From positions 295,858 through 359,857 of the forward strand of contig NZ_CADFEB010000008.1 of NCBI RefSeq assembly GCF_902833085.1: a stretch of DNA of 64,000 nucleotides, written 5' to 3'. A program made the position numbers and the translations under genes. The number at the start of each line of letters is the position of its first letter. Positions within the stretch are counted from its first letter, which is position 1. The notes beneath the pieces were generated by a model. The model was not told the DNA's origin. It ran no database searches and was given only the letters and a program-made list of their open reading frames with translations. The stretch is from Burkholderia ubonensis (lineage in GTDB: Bacteria > Pseudomonadota > Gammaproteobacteria > Burkholderiales > Burkholderiaceae). Below are positions 33,633 to 42,897 of this stretch, in pieces.

Positions 33633-36099
33633 ACCGACGACGCACGCGCACGGCGCGCCCGACGGCGTGGACGTCGACGCGGCCAGCCCGGGCGGCGATG
33701 CGTCCCGATACCGGCACGTGCAATATCGATGGCCGACGGACGATCCGCACGCGCGCGCGGCGCTCGACGTCGAAACCCGTACCGCCTGCGATGGCCGCAT
33801 GACGACGTGGCGCTATCGCGCGCAGCTCGATCGCTCGTCCGACGAATTGCGCGCGCCGGTTGCAGAGAGTCGCGCGGATGCACCGGCGACGTTCGTCTAT
33901 CGGCACGCGCACGCGTCGGTCGAGATCGAGGATGCGGGCCGTGCGATTCCTCCACATGCGCACGTGTTCGCGCGTGAGTCGTTCGTCGACGAGTTGGCCG
34001 GCGACACGGGGCGCGATCCGGTCGCGCTGCGACTCCAGCATCTCGATCCGCGCGACGATGCCGGTCCGCGCGAAGTCATCCGCATGGTCGCGGAGCGGGC
34101 GGCATGGGGCGCGTCGGCCGGATCGGCGAACGCACGGCCGTCATCCTGGCTGCGCGGGCGCGGCTTTGCTTTCGATGGCGCGGTGGCGGCGGTGGGTGGG
34201 GCAGGCGTCGAGCGCGCCGGAGCCGGCCATGACGACGCGCACGCTCCCGCCGCGACCGATGATGGCGGGGCGGCAGGCAAGAGCGCGACGGATGACGGGC
34301 AGGCAAGCTGGACCGCGTGGGTCGTCGACGTGGACGTCGACCGTTCGACCGGCGACGTCGTCGTGCGGCGCGTCGTGGCGGGGCAGGGCTCGGGGCAGGC
34401 GGATAGCGCGACGCTGACCGGATTGCCCGCGTCGCTGATCGAGGCGACGATCTCGCGCGTGATGGGTGCACACCTGTCCGCGCGCCCCGCTCATGATGAG
34501 GCGGACAGGCACGCGCGAGCGGCCGTCTCGCACGAACTCGTGGCGATGCGCGACGTCGCGGCGGACGCGCGTCCGCTTGCGCTGTCGGCACGGGACGCGC
34601 AACGCATCGACGAGGCCGCCGCGCCTGCTGCGGCGGCGATCGCGAATGCGCTGTACGACGCGACCGGCGTCCGGTTTCGTGCGCCGCCGTTCGATGCCGA
34701 AAGCATTCGCGCCGCGTTGACGCGTGCCGTGCCGGTCGACGCGCACGAGCGCGCGTCGTCGAAGTCCGCGATGCATTCCGCATCGCCGCGCTGGCGTCGC
34801 TGGCTCGGCGGCGGCGGCGTGGTCGGCGGGCTGATCGGCCTCGCGTGCGCACTGCTGCCCGGCCCCGCGCCGATCGCGCCGGTTGCGGCGGGTGGGGTGG
34901 GTGGCGCGGACGGCGCGATGTGGAGCGCGGCGACGCTCGAGCGCGGCCGGCAGATCGCGCTCGCCGGCGATTGCGCGGTATGCCACACCGCGCCGAGTGG
35001 CCCGGTCAACGCGGGCGGCCTTGCGCTCGATACGCCGTTCGGCACGATCTACACGACCAACATCACGCCCGATCCGGAAACCGGCATCGGCGCATGGACG
35101 TATTCCGCCTTCGCGCGTGCGATGCGCGAAGGCATCGCGCGCGACGGCACGCATCTGTATCCGGCGTTCCCGTATACGGCGTTTGCGCGCATGAGCGAAG
35201 CGGACCTGCTGGCGTTGTATGCGTACCTGATGTCGCAGCCCGCCGTGAAGCACACGCCGCCCAAGACGAAGCTGCCGTTCCCGCTCGACCAGCGCCGGCT
35301 CGTCGCGGGCTGGAACTGGCTGTTCCACGACGCGCGGCCGTTCGCGCCGGCGCCGGATCGTTCGGCGATGTGGAATCGCGGCAAGTACCTCGTCGACGGC
35401 GCCGGTCATTGCGGTGCGTGCCATACGCCGCGCAACGCGCTCGGTGCGGAGCAGGGCGGGCTCGCGTATCTGTCGGGCGGCGTCGCGGAAGGGTGGGCGG
35501 CGCCGTCGCTGGTCGCGTCGAAAGCGTCGCCCGTGCCGTGGACCGAGGATGCGCTGTACGACTATCTGCGCACCGGGTTTTCGGCGCAGCACGGCGTTGC
35601 CGCGGGGCCGATGGCGCCGGTCGTCGCCGGACTGGCGGCGCTCCCCGAGTCGGACGTGCGCGCGATCGCGCACTACGTCGCGTCGCTGTCGCCGCGGGTC
35701 GACGCGATGGCGGCCGCCGCGGCGGCTGCGCGTCAGGCGCGCGGCGCGGAGGCGGCAGCGACACTGGGCTTCGAGAACGGTCGCCGCGCGTTCGGCGCCG
35801 CGTGCGCGGTATGCCATGCGGAGTCGGGTGGTGTCGGCCATTTCGGCGTGCGCCCGTTGATGGGGCTGAATACGAGCGTGAGCCAGGACGCGCCGGACAA
35901 CCTGTTGCGCGTGCTGCACAACGGCATCGCTCATCCGGCGACCGCCGGGCTCGGCTACATGCCGGGTTTCGGCGACGCGTTCGACGACCGGCAAATGGCC
36001 GAGCTGGCCGCCTACATCCGCGCGCGCTACGCGCCGGGGCAGCCCGCCTGGCGGGATCTGGAGGCGGCGTCGGCGCGGATTCGCCGGGAGCATTCATGA
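33622..36099 (+). CDS. Triheme cytochrome c with eroded molybdopterin-domain N-terminus (split NicB)
   Basis: An 825-residue protein in two parts. Residues 1 to about 375 resemble only the C-terminal half of an IorB/NicB molybdopterin domain (ESFVDELAGDTGRDPVALRL; SWTAWVVDVDVDRSTGDVVV; AIANALYDATGVRFRAPPFD). The cofactor-binding N-terminal half is absent, and the GAGE catalytic motif is replaced (PLALSARDAQRIDEAAAP). A hydrophobic segment at about 392-420 should be a membrane anchor. Then come three heme sites, CAVCH (451), CGACH (597) and CAVCH (728). It is co-transcribed with nicA and probably carries electrons from the hydroxylase to the respiratory chain. No catalysis is expected from its molybdopterin remnant. 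Confidence 0.8.
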   Translation: MNSEPTTHAHGAPDGVDVDAASPGGDASRYRHVQYRWPTDDPHARAALDVETRTACDGRMTTWRYRAQLDRSSDELRAPVAESRADAPATFVYRHAHASVEIEDAGRAIPPHAHVFARESFVDELAGDTGRDPVALRLQHLDPRDDAGPREVIRMVAERAAWGASAGSANARPSSWLRGRGFAFDGAVAAVGGAGVERAGAGHDDAHAPAATDDGGAAGKSATDDGQASWTAWVVDVDVDRSTGDVVVRRVVAGQGSGQADSATLTGLPASLIEATISRVMGAHLSARPAHDEADRHARAAVSHELVAMRDVAADARPLALSARDAQRIDEAAAPAAAAIANALYDATGVRFRAPPFDAESIRAALTRAVPVDAHERASSKSAMHSASPRWRRWLGGGGVVGGLIGLACALLPGPAPIAPVAAGGVGGADGAMWSAATLERGRQIALAGDCAVCHTAPSGPVNAGGLALDTPFGTIYTTNITPDPETGIGAWTYSAFARAMREGIARDGTHLYPAFPYTAFARMSEADLLALYAYLMSQPAVKHTPPKTKLPFPLDQRRLVAGWNWLFHDARPFAPAPDRSAMWNRGKYLVDGAGHCGACHTPRNALGAEQGGLAYLSGGVAEGWAAPSLVASKASPVPWTEDALYDYLRTGFSAQHGVAAGPMAPVVAGLAALPESDVRAIAHYVASLSPRVDAMAAAAAAARQARGAEAAATLGFENGRRAFGAACAVCHAESGGVGHFGVRPLMGLNTSVSQDAPDNLLRVLHNGIAHPATAGLGYMPGFGDAFDDRQMAELAAYIRARYAPGQPAWRDLEAASARIRREHS

Positions 36100-36386
36100 G
36101 AATCGCGCCGGTCGATGACGGGCGCGCGAGTGTTGTCGCGCGGCGGCTTCGGACGCCTGCGCGATCAGGGGCGGGTAGTGAAGCGATTCGCATCACTCGC
36201 GGCATTGCGCCGGCGCCGGCGTAGATTTCGCCGGTCGGGCTTGCCGAACGACGCTGCGATATCGCGTCCCGTCTGCTCGGCTTCCTCGATCAGTCAGTCG
36301 AGGAATTGCCGGGCGGCAGGCGAGCCCGCGACCCATGCAGGACGGGTGCGGGCCTGCCCGCCGTGTCGCTCGATTGACGACGGCAT

Positions 36387-37529
36387 TCAACAGGCAGCCG
36401 GCGAGCTGGTGCACGCGCTATTCACCAGGGGCACGATGTTGCCGCTCGTAAACGGCGACGCGCCTTGTTGTTTGATCGCCGGATCGGTATATCCCCAACT
36501 CGTCACGCCGACCACGGTGTTGCGAGCGGACGCACTGCCGAAGCTCGTGCCGTTGAGTACCGGTGCGATGCCAAGATTGACGTGCCACGGCCCGCCGCTC
36601 GAACCGCCGGTCATCAACGAACCGATGATCGTATTGTTCGACGAGCCGGAGGCGACGAATCCTTGAGAGTCGTTGCGCTGCATGAGGCCGCCGCCGTCAA
36701 GCGCAACCGGGTAGCCGAGCTGGTTGATCAGCGTCGTTCCGGATGGCGTAAAGCCGTAGCCGTTCCAGCCGTAGCCGAACCAGCCGGCACTGTTTCCCGC
36801 ATACGAGCCTCCTTGCGGGATCAGGACCAGCACGGCCACATCGTCCTGGCAAATGACGCCCGCCTGGGCACATGGGTCCGTGCCGTTCAAGTACGACGTC
36901 ATGACGGTCGCGGACGCCACGTTCCATGCACCATAGGGCGCCGTTCCATTGCTATACGCAGGCGTGAACACCCAGTTCGAGTAGAACTGCTGCTGACCGA
37001 AATTCGCGACGCAATGCGCGGCCGTGACGACGACTCCCGGCTTGATCAGCGAGGCGGAGCACACGTAGGTTGCCGTGCCGATATTGAAGAACAGTTTCCC
37101 GGCGGCCCGAAACGGGTAGTAGTACTGGGTATTGTCTCCGTTGGCATTGACCCGGTTCGTCGTGAACGGTTGATTCGACGTGCCGAATTCCTGTGGCTCC
37201 ACGCCAGGCTGACTCGATTCGACGGCGGGGGCGAGCCGCACTGGCCGCAGCTTGCCGTCTCCGGTGCCGCCGCGTTCGACGCCCGGATTCCCGGGAAAGC
37301 GCGGTGGCCCGTACAGCATCGAATCGGTCGATGAGGCGGGCGCGACACTCGGCCTCGGCAGCGGCATCGGCAGCGCATTCTTGAAATCGATCGTAGCCCT
37401 CTGGAGTTTCTGTTCCGGCATGGTGATCTGCGTGATATTTCCTTGGATTCTTATTTGCTGCGCGTGAGGGCTCGTCGAAATTAATGAAATTGATGCTATC
37501 AAAATGAGTTGATGCCCGGTCCTGTTCAT
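36387..37529 (-). CDS. Secreted trypsin-like serine protease
   Basis: A 380-residue S1-type protease. An N-terminal signal peptide (about residues 1-23, ending SPHA) is followed by about 100 residues rich in Pro, likely a propeptide or linker. The protease domain starts near residue 130. Catalytic residues are H172 (VVTAAHCV), an Asp at 229/230 (QDDVAVLVLIPQGG) and S311 (GGSSGGPW), with cysteines able to form disulfides. Base composition is a little lower in GC than neighbours and the upstream 585 bp is AT-rich, so it may be acquired. No operon partner. It is convergent with the nic operon, 287 bp away with no supported gene between. Confidence 0.85.
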   Translation of the reverse strand: MNRTGHQLILIASISLISTSPHAQQIRIQGNITQITMPEQKLQRATIDFKNALPMPLPRPSVAPASSTDSMLYGPPRFPGNPGVERGGTGDGKLRPVRLAPAVESSQPGVEPQEFGTSNQPFTTNRVNANGDNTQYYYPFRAAGKLFFNIGTATYVCSASLIKPGVVVTAAHCVANFGQQQFYSNWVFTPAYSNGTAPYGAWNVASATVMTSYLNGTDPCAQAGVICQDDVAVLVLIPQGGSYAGNSAGWFGYGWNGYGFTPSGTTLINQLGYPVALDGGGLMQRNDSQGFVASGSSNNTIIGSLMTGGSSGGPWHVNLGIAPVLNGTSFGSASARNTVVGVTSWGYTDPAIKQQGASPFTSGNIVPLVNSACTSSPAAC

Positions 37530-38114
37530 GTCGATCTCCTGCGATCTTGCAATCCGGCGCTTTGCGTGAGGGCGACCATTGGTCGAAATTTAAAGGCGGT
37601 GCTCAATGTGTGAGCAAGACTGATGCTCGACGCCGTCGAGGTGTCGTTCCGTGGGAATTTGGAATGCACCCCGTTTTGTGATGCGACGAACGTGGGTCGC
37701 AAAAAGATGAAAATTACTGTCGGCTCGGCGTTATTGGTTTTCGAGTGACGGATTTTTTGTGATGTGTTGCCGTGCGCTCGAAACGTTGCGGGTGAATTAT
37801 TGGAGTAAATTTTTAATTTGAATCCCCGCTTTATTTTGCTTAAGTTGCGTTGAATGGATTCTATGGCAGATTTTATGGATTGAAGGGATTTAAATGTATG
37901 ATTGATTTGTTGCGGTCGATTGCATTTTGTTGTGGTTGTGTGTCTCGTTTTTAATGGTGATTATTGTTGAGGTTTCGTGATTTTGTTTTAATTTTATCGA
38001 TGATGATGCTTATTGTTTGATTGGCCGGCGCGTCGAGGGAGCCGAGCTGGAGATTGCGCGGTTGCCGCTTGCCGCTTGCCGAGCGAATGACCCGGCAAGG
38101 ACGGCACGCCGCGC
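37530..38114. other. AT-rich gene-free gap
   Basis: 585 bp with no reading frame that looks coding. From about 37,730 to 38,030 the sequence is strongly T-rich on the plus strand, far below the GC of the flanks. It should hold the promoter of the leftward protease gene and the end of the alginate-export gene transcript. No IS ends or tRNA remnants were seen. Confidence 0.6.
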
Positions 38115-39587
38115 TCACCACCCGAACTTCAGCTCGACGCCCAGGTACTCGCTGTTGTGGCCGCCCGCGGCCCGGATCGTGTCGCCCACGGCGTAGTACA
38201 CGCCTTCGACGGCCCCCGTCAGGTGGCTGTTGAACGTGTAGTCCGCGCGCACCTGCGCATACGCGCCGGTCCAGCGCGTGCCGCGTCCGGCCGTGCCCGC
38301 GACCGGGTTGACCGGCTGCGTGTAGATCGCGTCGTCCGTCGTCGCACGCCACTGGAGCGCCAGCGCGCCGAGCAGCGTGAGCTTCGGCATCGGCTTGACC
38401 GTGATCGACGGCTTCACGTGAATCAGGTTCGAATAGCCGGTGAAGCCGGCGAGCGTGAAATAGTAGCCGTTCGGAAACAGCGGATTGAACGTGCCGAGCG
38501 TGCCGTCGCCCGGATGCCGGTCGCCGGACGCCGCGTCGATCTGCAGCCCGATGCGGGGCGTCCACGCGGTCTTCGCGAACGTGTAGCCGAAGCGCGAGCC
38601 CGCCGCCCACGCGCGCACGTCCGCGGGGCCGACGCGGCCGGTCTGCCCCATCGCCTCGAGATCCCAGTCGATGCCGTTGGCCGCGCCCGCGAAGCGCGCG
38701 TCGAACACGTTGCGGCGTTCGTTGCCGCGCGCGCCGATGTAGCGGGCATTGTCGCGCTCGTACAGCGAGTAGTACGCGGACAGCTCGTTCTTGCCGAGCA
38801 CCTGGCGCTCGATCCGGATCGTATGGAAGCGCATGTGCGGGTTCGACGTGTCGTCGAACGCCTTGTCGTCGCGATACTGGACCGGCTGGCTGACGAAGCC
38901 GATCACGCGCCACGGGCCGCTCACCCAGTTCGCCCAGACCGCGTCGAACGATTGACGCACGTTCGGGCCGTCGCGCGACGACACGAAGCGCTGCAAGTCG
39001 AACAGGAAATCCTGCCGCCCGACACGGAACTTGAGCGTGCCGGCATCGAACGGCTGCACGAACGACACGAACGCGAGCCGCAGGTCGAGCGGGTTCTTGT
39101 CGGTGGGCGTCACGGTGTTCTTGCCGAACGCGCGCGCGTCCTCGAACTCGGTGTACAGCTCGACGTGCCGGTTGAGGTGCACGTCGACGTTGAAGTGAAA
39201 GCGCTGGATCAGGTACGAATCGCCCGCCGTATGCCCGACGCCGAAATTGCCCGCGTCGCTCGATTCGAACCGCTCGCGCAGGCTCGCGCCCAGCGACACG
39301 TAGCTGTACGGGTCGGTCGACGACAACGGGATGTACTTGAGGCTGTCGAGCGGCTCGGTGCGCAACGCCGGATTCGCGAGCGCATACCAGCGTTCCTGCC
39401 AGCGGTTCGTCATGATCGCGGGGCGCTGCGTCGGCAGCGCGTCCGGCACGATCGGCGCGTCGGTTTCCTGCGCGGCGGCCGGCGTCGGCGAGAGCGCCAG
39501 CGCCGCGAGCAAGGGTACGCCGAGCAGCGCGGCGCAGACGCCGGCCGATGCGCGAGGCGGTCGAAACACGGCGTCGGCTGCGCGCAT
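38115..39587 (-). CDS. Alginate-export-family outer-membrane beta-barrel protein
   Basis: A 490-residue protein with a signal peptide (ending TPAAAQ about residue 40) and the Alginate_exp beta-barrel fold. Signature stretches are YVSLGASLRERFESSDAGNFG, SYLIQRFHFNVDVHLNRHVELYTEFEDARAFG and LKFRVGRQDFLFDLQRFVSSRDGPNVRQSFD. It ends in an aromatic residue (KFGW), as barrels do. In pseudomonads AlgE exports alginate, but many relatives occur without alginate genes and are presumed solute channels. The ATG overlaps the stop of the upstream VOC-like gene (TGATG), so both are made together. Confidence 0.85.
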   Translation of the reverse strand: MRAADAVFRPPRASAGVCAALLGVPLLAALALSPTPAAAQETDAPIVPDALPTQRPAIMTNRWQERWYALANPALRTEPLDSLKYIPLSSTDPYSYVSLGASLRERFESSDAGNFGVGHTAGDSYLIQRFHFNVDVHLNRHVELYTEFEDARAFGKNTVTPTDKNPLDLRLAFVSFVQPFDAGTLKFRVGRQDFLFDLQRFVSSRDGPNVRQSFDAVWANWVSGPWRVIGFVSQPVQYRDDKAFDDTSNPHMRFHTIRIERQVLGKNELSAYYSLYERDNARYIGARGNERRNVFDARFAGAANGIDWDLEAMGQTGRVGPADVRAWAAGSRFGYTFAKTAWTPRIGLQIDAASGDRHPGDGTLGTFNPLFPNGYYFTLAGFTGYSNLIHVKPSITVKPMPKLTLLGALALQWRATTDDAIYTQPVNPVAGTAGRGTRWTGAYAQVRADYTFNSHLTGAVEGVYYAVGDTIRAAGGHNSEYLGVELKFGW

Positions 39588-40498
39588 CACGGCTGCGTCA
39601 CCTGATGAATCTCGGCGACGTAGCCGCCGGGGAACTGCACGATCGCGGCGTCGCGCCCGTCGGCCGAATACGGCGGCACGAGCACGGTCACGCCCGCGGC
39701 CTTGGCCTTGTCGAGCGTTTGCGCGAGGCTGGCGACCTCGTAGCCGGTGGTGTCGCGGCCGTACGGATAGGGCAGCTGGCCGTCCGTCACGAGGACGACC
39801 ATCTTGCCGAACGGCGATTCGATCCGGACCCGGCGATAGTGATCGTCGGGCCGGCCGATCTCGACGCCGGGCGCCCGCGCGACGTCGGACACCACCTTGC
39901 CGTGCGAGAAGCGCACGAACCCGCGGATCAGCGCGTTCGCGACGTCGCGCGGCACGTAGACGCGGTTCTCCGGCACGCGCTCGAACGGCGCGTAGTTCGG
40001 CGTCGTCGTATGGATGTAGAGCTGCATGTTGACGCCGCCCGGCCACTGGATCACCGCGTCGCGGCCGATCGGATCCGGGAACGTCTCGACCAGCACGCTC
40101 GCGCCGGCCGCGCGCGCATCGCGGATCGCGCGGTCCATGTCGCTCACGAGGTAGCCGGTGCGTTCCGCGCCGAACGGGTAGGGCACGGGCGTCTTGAAAC
40201 CGAACAGCGAGACCGTGCCGACCGGCGTCTGCAGCAGTTGCGACGTGGTCGAGCTCGGCGTCGGCGTGACCGTCGCGACGACCTGAGGCGTGCTCTTGCC
40301 GCCGAAGGTCGCGAGGAAGCTCGCGACGAAGCGGTCGACGTCTTCGGGGGCGACGTACACGTGGGTCGTGTCGTACTGCGGCGCGACCGCGACGGTTTGC
40401 GCCGCGACGGGCGGCTGGGCGGCGTACGACGTGCCGGTCGCGCCGATCGAAACGGCCAGGCCGAGTGCCGCGGACAGGAGAAGCGCGTTGAGTTTCAT
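39587..40498 (-). CDS. Secreted glyoxalase/VOC-fold protein
   Basis: A 303-residue protein with a signal peptide (cut after SYAA, about residue 28) and two repeated VOC-type halves. Each half has FGxK...PYPFG/PYPYGRDTTGY followed by an alpha/beta unit ending in a strand such as DAVIQWPGGVNMQLYIH or DAAIVQFPGGYVAEIHQV. Such proteins bind a metal or small ligand; reaction unknown. Residues DTTHVYVAPEDVDRFVASF start the domain. Its stop codon overlaps the start of the outer-membrane channel gene, suggesting a periplasmic partner for what the channel transports. Confidence 0.8.
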   Translation of the reverse strand: MKLNALLLSAALGLAVSIGATGTSYAAQPPVAAQTVAVAPQYDTTHVYVAPEDVDRFVASFLATFGGKSTPQVVATVTPTPSSTTSQLLQTPVGTVSLFGFKTPVPYPFGAERTGYLVSDMDRAIRDARAAGASVLVETFPDPIGRDAVIQWPGGVNMQLYIHTTTPNYAPFERVPENRVYVPRDVANALIRGFVRFSHGKVVSDVARAPGVEIGRPDDHYRRVRIESPFGKMVVLVTDGQLPYPYGRDTTGYEVASLAQTLDKAKAAGVTVLVPPYSADGRDAAIVQFPGGYVAEIHQVTQP

Positions 40499-40552
40499 GA
40501 CGGGTTTCTTTGCTTGGTTTGACATGACGGTTGGAGATATGGGGTGAGCCCG

Positions 40553-41017
40553 CTATCGGGAGCCGGTGGCGCGATCGTCTGCGCCGCGCTCACGCAGGTC
40601 GTGAAGCGCGAGCAGCACGAACGCGCACGCGAGGCCGACGTGTTCGAGAAACGCAGCGGTGAGCCCGAAGCGGGCATCGGGCGGTGCGTGCCAGAACGCG
40701 TTCGCGACGTACGCGGCGAACAGCGTGAAGCCCGCGAGCACGCCGGCGCCGAGCCAGCGCAGCACGCCGGTGAGAATCAGCAGCGGCGCGATCAGCTCGA
40801 CCGCGATCACGAGCGCGGCGACCGGCGCGGCCGGCTCGACGCCGAAGTGCCGCATCTCGGCGACGGCCGCGCCGAAATCGCCGGCCTTGTGCAGGCCGCC
40901 TTGCAGATACGCGCTGCACAGGCCGAGCAGGGCCAGCCGGCGCACGACGCGGCTGTGCGCGAGCGGCCGCAGCAGCGCGGCCGCGCGTGCGTCGATCCGG
41001 CGGATGGCGCCGTTCAT
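40553..41017 (-). CDS. DoxX-family membrane protein
   Basis: A 154-residue four-helix membrane protein of the DoxX/DoxD family: LALLGLCSAYLQGGLHKAGD (helix 1 with the conserved Lys/Asp), VAALVIAVELIAPLLILTGV, WLGAGVLAGFTLFAAYVANAFW and the last helix EHVGLACAFVLLALHDL. Family members are linked to thiol or redox stress, with unclear biochemistry. Its ATG overlaps the amidohydrolase stop by one base (TGATG), making it the last gene of the XapX-amidohydrolase-DoxX operon. Confidence 0.82.
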   Translation of the reverse strand: MNGAIRRIDARAAALLRPLAHSRVVRRLALLGLCSAYLQGGLHKAGDFGAAVAEMRHFGVEPAAPVAALVIAVELIAPLLILTGVLRWLGAGVLAGFTLFAAYVANAFWHAPPDARFGLTAAFLEHVGLACAFVLLALHDLRERGADDRATGSR

Positions 41018-42897
41018 CAAACGGCCCAGCACGCGCAGCCGAGTGCGCCCCAGAACGATTTCAGGTCGGAGGCCGGTACGTCGCTCGACCACGCGCGCGC
41101 ATGCGCGTGGCCGTGCACGCCGCACGCGCTCGCGCAGCCGCACAGTTGCGCGGCGGCCTGCTGCAGCGGCCGGCCTTCCGCGCCCCAGCCCGCATAGCCG
41201 CCGAACGCGCGCACGGGCGACCAGTCGGGCATCGCGGGCGGCAGCGGCGCATCGCGATCGGAGAACGGGCCCGCCGCGTAGACGACCTTGCCGCCGACCA
41301 CGGTCAGCAGCGACGTCGTGTCGGCGATGTCGGCCTCGGCGCACGCGAAGAAGTCGCGGTCCGGCACGATCACGTCGGCGAGCTGGCCGACTTCGATGCG
41401 GCCTTTCTTGCCTTCCTCGTTCGAGAACCACGTGACGTTCTCGGTCCACATCCGCAGCGCCGTTTCGCGGTCGAGACAGTTCGCCTGCGGATACAGGCGC
41501 AGGCCGCCGACTGTGCGCCCGGTGACGAGCCACGACAGCGACACCCACGGGTTGTAGCTCGCGACGCGCGTCGCGTCGGTGCCCGCGGACACCTTCAGCC
41601 CCTTCGACAGCATCCGCGCGACGGGCGGCGTCGCCTCGCCGGCCTTCGCGCCGTAGCGCTCGACGAAATACTCGCCCTGGTAGGCCATCCGGTGCTGCAC
41701 CGCGACGCCGCCGCCGAGCGCCGCGATGCGATCCATCGAGCGCTCCGAAATCGTCTCCGCGTGATCGAAGAACCAGTTGAGCCCCGCGAGCGGCGTGTCG
41801 CGGTTCACCTTCTCGAACACGTCGAGCGCGCGGCTGATCGTCTCGTCGTAGGTCGCGTGCATGCGCCACGGCCAGCGGTTCTGCGCGAGAATCCGCACCA
41901 CGTCCTCGAGATCGGACTCCATCTCCGGCGCCATGTCCGGGCGCGGCTGGCGGAAGTCCTCGAAGTCGGCGGCGGAGAACGCGAGCATCTCGCCCGCGCC
42001 GTTGTGGCGGAAGTAGTCGTCGCCCTGCTTGTAGCGCGACGTCTTCGTCCAGTTCAGGAAATCGTCCTTCTCCTGCTTGGGCTTCTGCGTGAACAGGTTG
42101 TACGCGAGGCGGATCGTCAGCTGCTTCGCGTCGGAGAGCTGCTGGATGACTTCGTAGTCCTCCGGATAATTCTGGAAGCCGCCGCCCGCGTCGATCGCGC
42201 CGGTCACGCCGAGGCGGTTCAGCTCGCGCATGAAGTGGCGCGTCGAGTTGACCTGGTATTCGAGCGGCAGCTTCGGGCCTTTCGCGAGGGTCGCGTACAG
42301 GATCGCGGCGTTCGGCTTCGCGAGCAGCAGGCCGGTCGGATTGCCGTTGCCGTCCCGCATGATTTGGCCGCCCGGGGGCTCGGGCGTGTCCTTCGTGTAG
42401 CCGACGACGCGCAGTGCGGCGGCATTGAGCATCGCGCGGTCGTACAGGTGCAGGATGAAGACCGGCGTATCGGGCGCGACCGCATTCAGTTCGTCCAGGG
42501 TCGGCAGCCGCTTCTCGGCGAACTGGTGCTCGGTGAAGCCGCCGACGACGCGCACCCATTGCGGCGGCGGCGTGATCGCCACCTGCTGCCTGAGCATCTC
42601 CATCGCGGTCGCGAGCGAGCGCACGCCGTCCCAGCGCAGCTCCATGTTGAAGTTGAGCCCGCCGCGAATGATGTGCAGGTGATTGTCGATGAGGCCGGGC
42701 AGCGCCGCGCGGCCGCCGAGGTCGACGACTTCCGTGCGGCCCGCCGCGAGCGCCATCACTTCTTGGTCCTCGCCGACGGCCGTGAAGACGCCGTCGGTGA
42801 TCGCGACCGCGCTCGCGGTCGGGCGCGACGGGTTCAAGGTCGTGAAGCGCCCGTTGCGGAGGATGAGATCGGGCGATTTCGCGCTTGAGGTGTTCAT
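41017..42897 (-). CDS. Amidohydrolase, YtcJ-like (amidohydrolase family 3)
   Basis: A 626-residue metal-dependent hydrolase. The N-terminal metal motif HLH is in GLIDNHLHIIRGG (about 72). Further conserved histidines are seen in WRMHATYDET and DHAETIS, and the late motif SAGTDATR is near 455. The ADVIVPDRDFF segment near 520 closes the barrel. The last 60 residues are rich in Cys, Ala and His (CGCASACGVHGHAHA), unusual and possibly metal-binding. It overlaps xapX by four bases upstream and the DoxX gene by one base downstream. Substrate unknown; related proteins act on amide or carbamate bonds. The neighbour YcaC-type hydrolase suggests shared metabolism. Confidence 0.82.
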   Translation of the reverse strand: MNTSSAKSPDLILRNGRFTTLNPSRPTASAVAITDGVFTAVGEDQEVMALAAGRTEVVDLGGRAALPGLIDNHLHIIRGGLNFNMELRWDGVRSLATAMEMLRQQVAITPPPQWVRVVGGFTEHQFAEKRLPTLDELNAVAPDTPVFILHLYDRAMLNAAALRVVGYTKDTPEPPGGQIMRDGNGNPTGLLLAKPNAAILYATLAKGPKLPLEYQVNSTRHFMRELNRLGVTGAIDAGGGFQNYPEDYEVIQQLSDAKQLTIRLAYNLFTQKPKQEKDDFLNWTKTSRYKQGDDYFRHNGAGEMLAFSAADFEDFRQPRPDMAPEMESDLEDVVRILAQNRWPWRMHATYDETISRALDVFEKVNRDTPLAGLNWFFDHAETISERSMDRIAALGGGVAVQHRMAYQGEYFVERYGAKAGEATPPVARMLSKGLKVSAGTDATRVASYNPWVSLSWLVTGRTVGGLRLYPQANCLDRETALRMWTENVTWFSNEEGKKGRIEVGQLADVIVPDRDFFACAEADIADTTSLLTVVGGKVVYAAGPFSDRDAPLPPAMPDWSPVRAFGGYAGWGAEGRPLQQAAAQLCGCASACGVHGHAHARAWSSDVPASDLKSFWGALGCACWAV

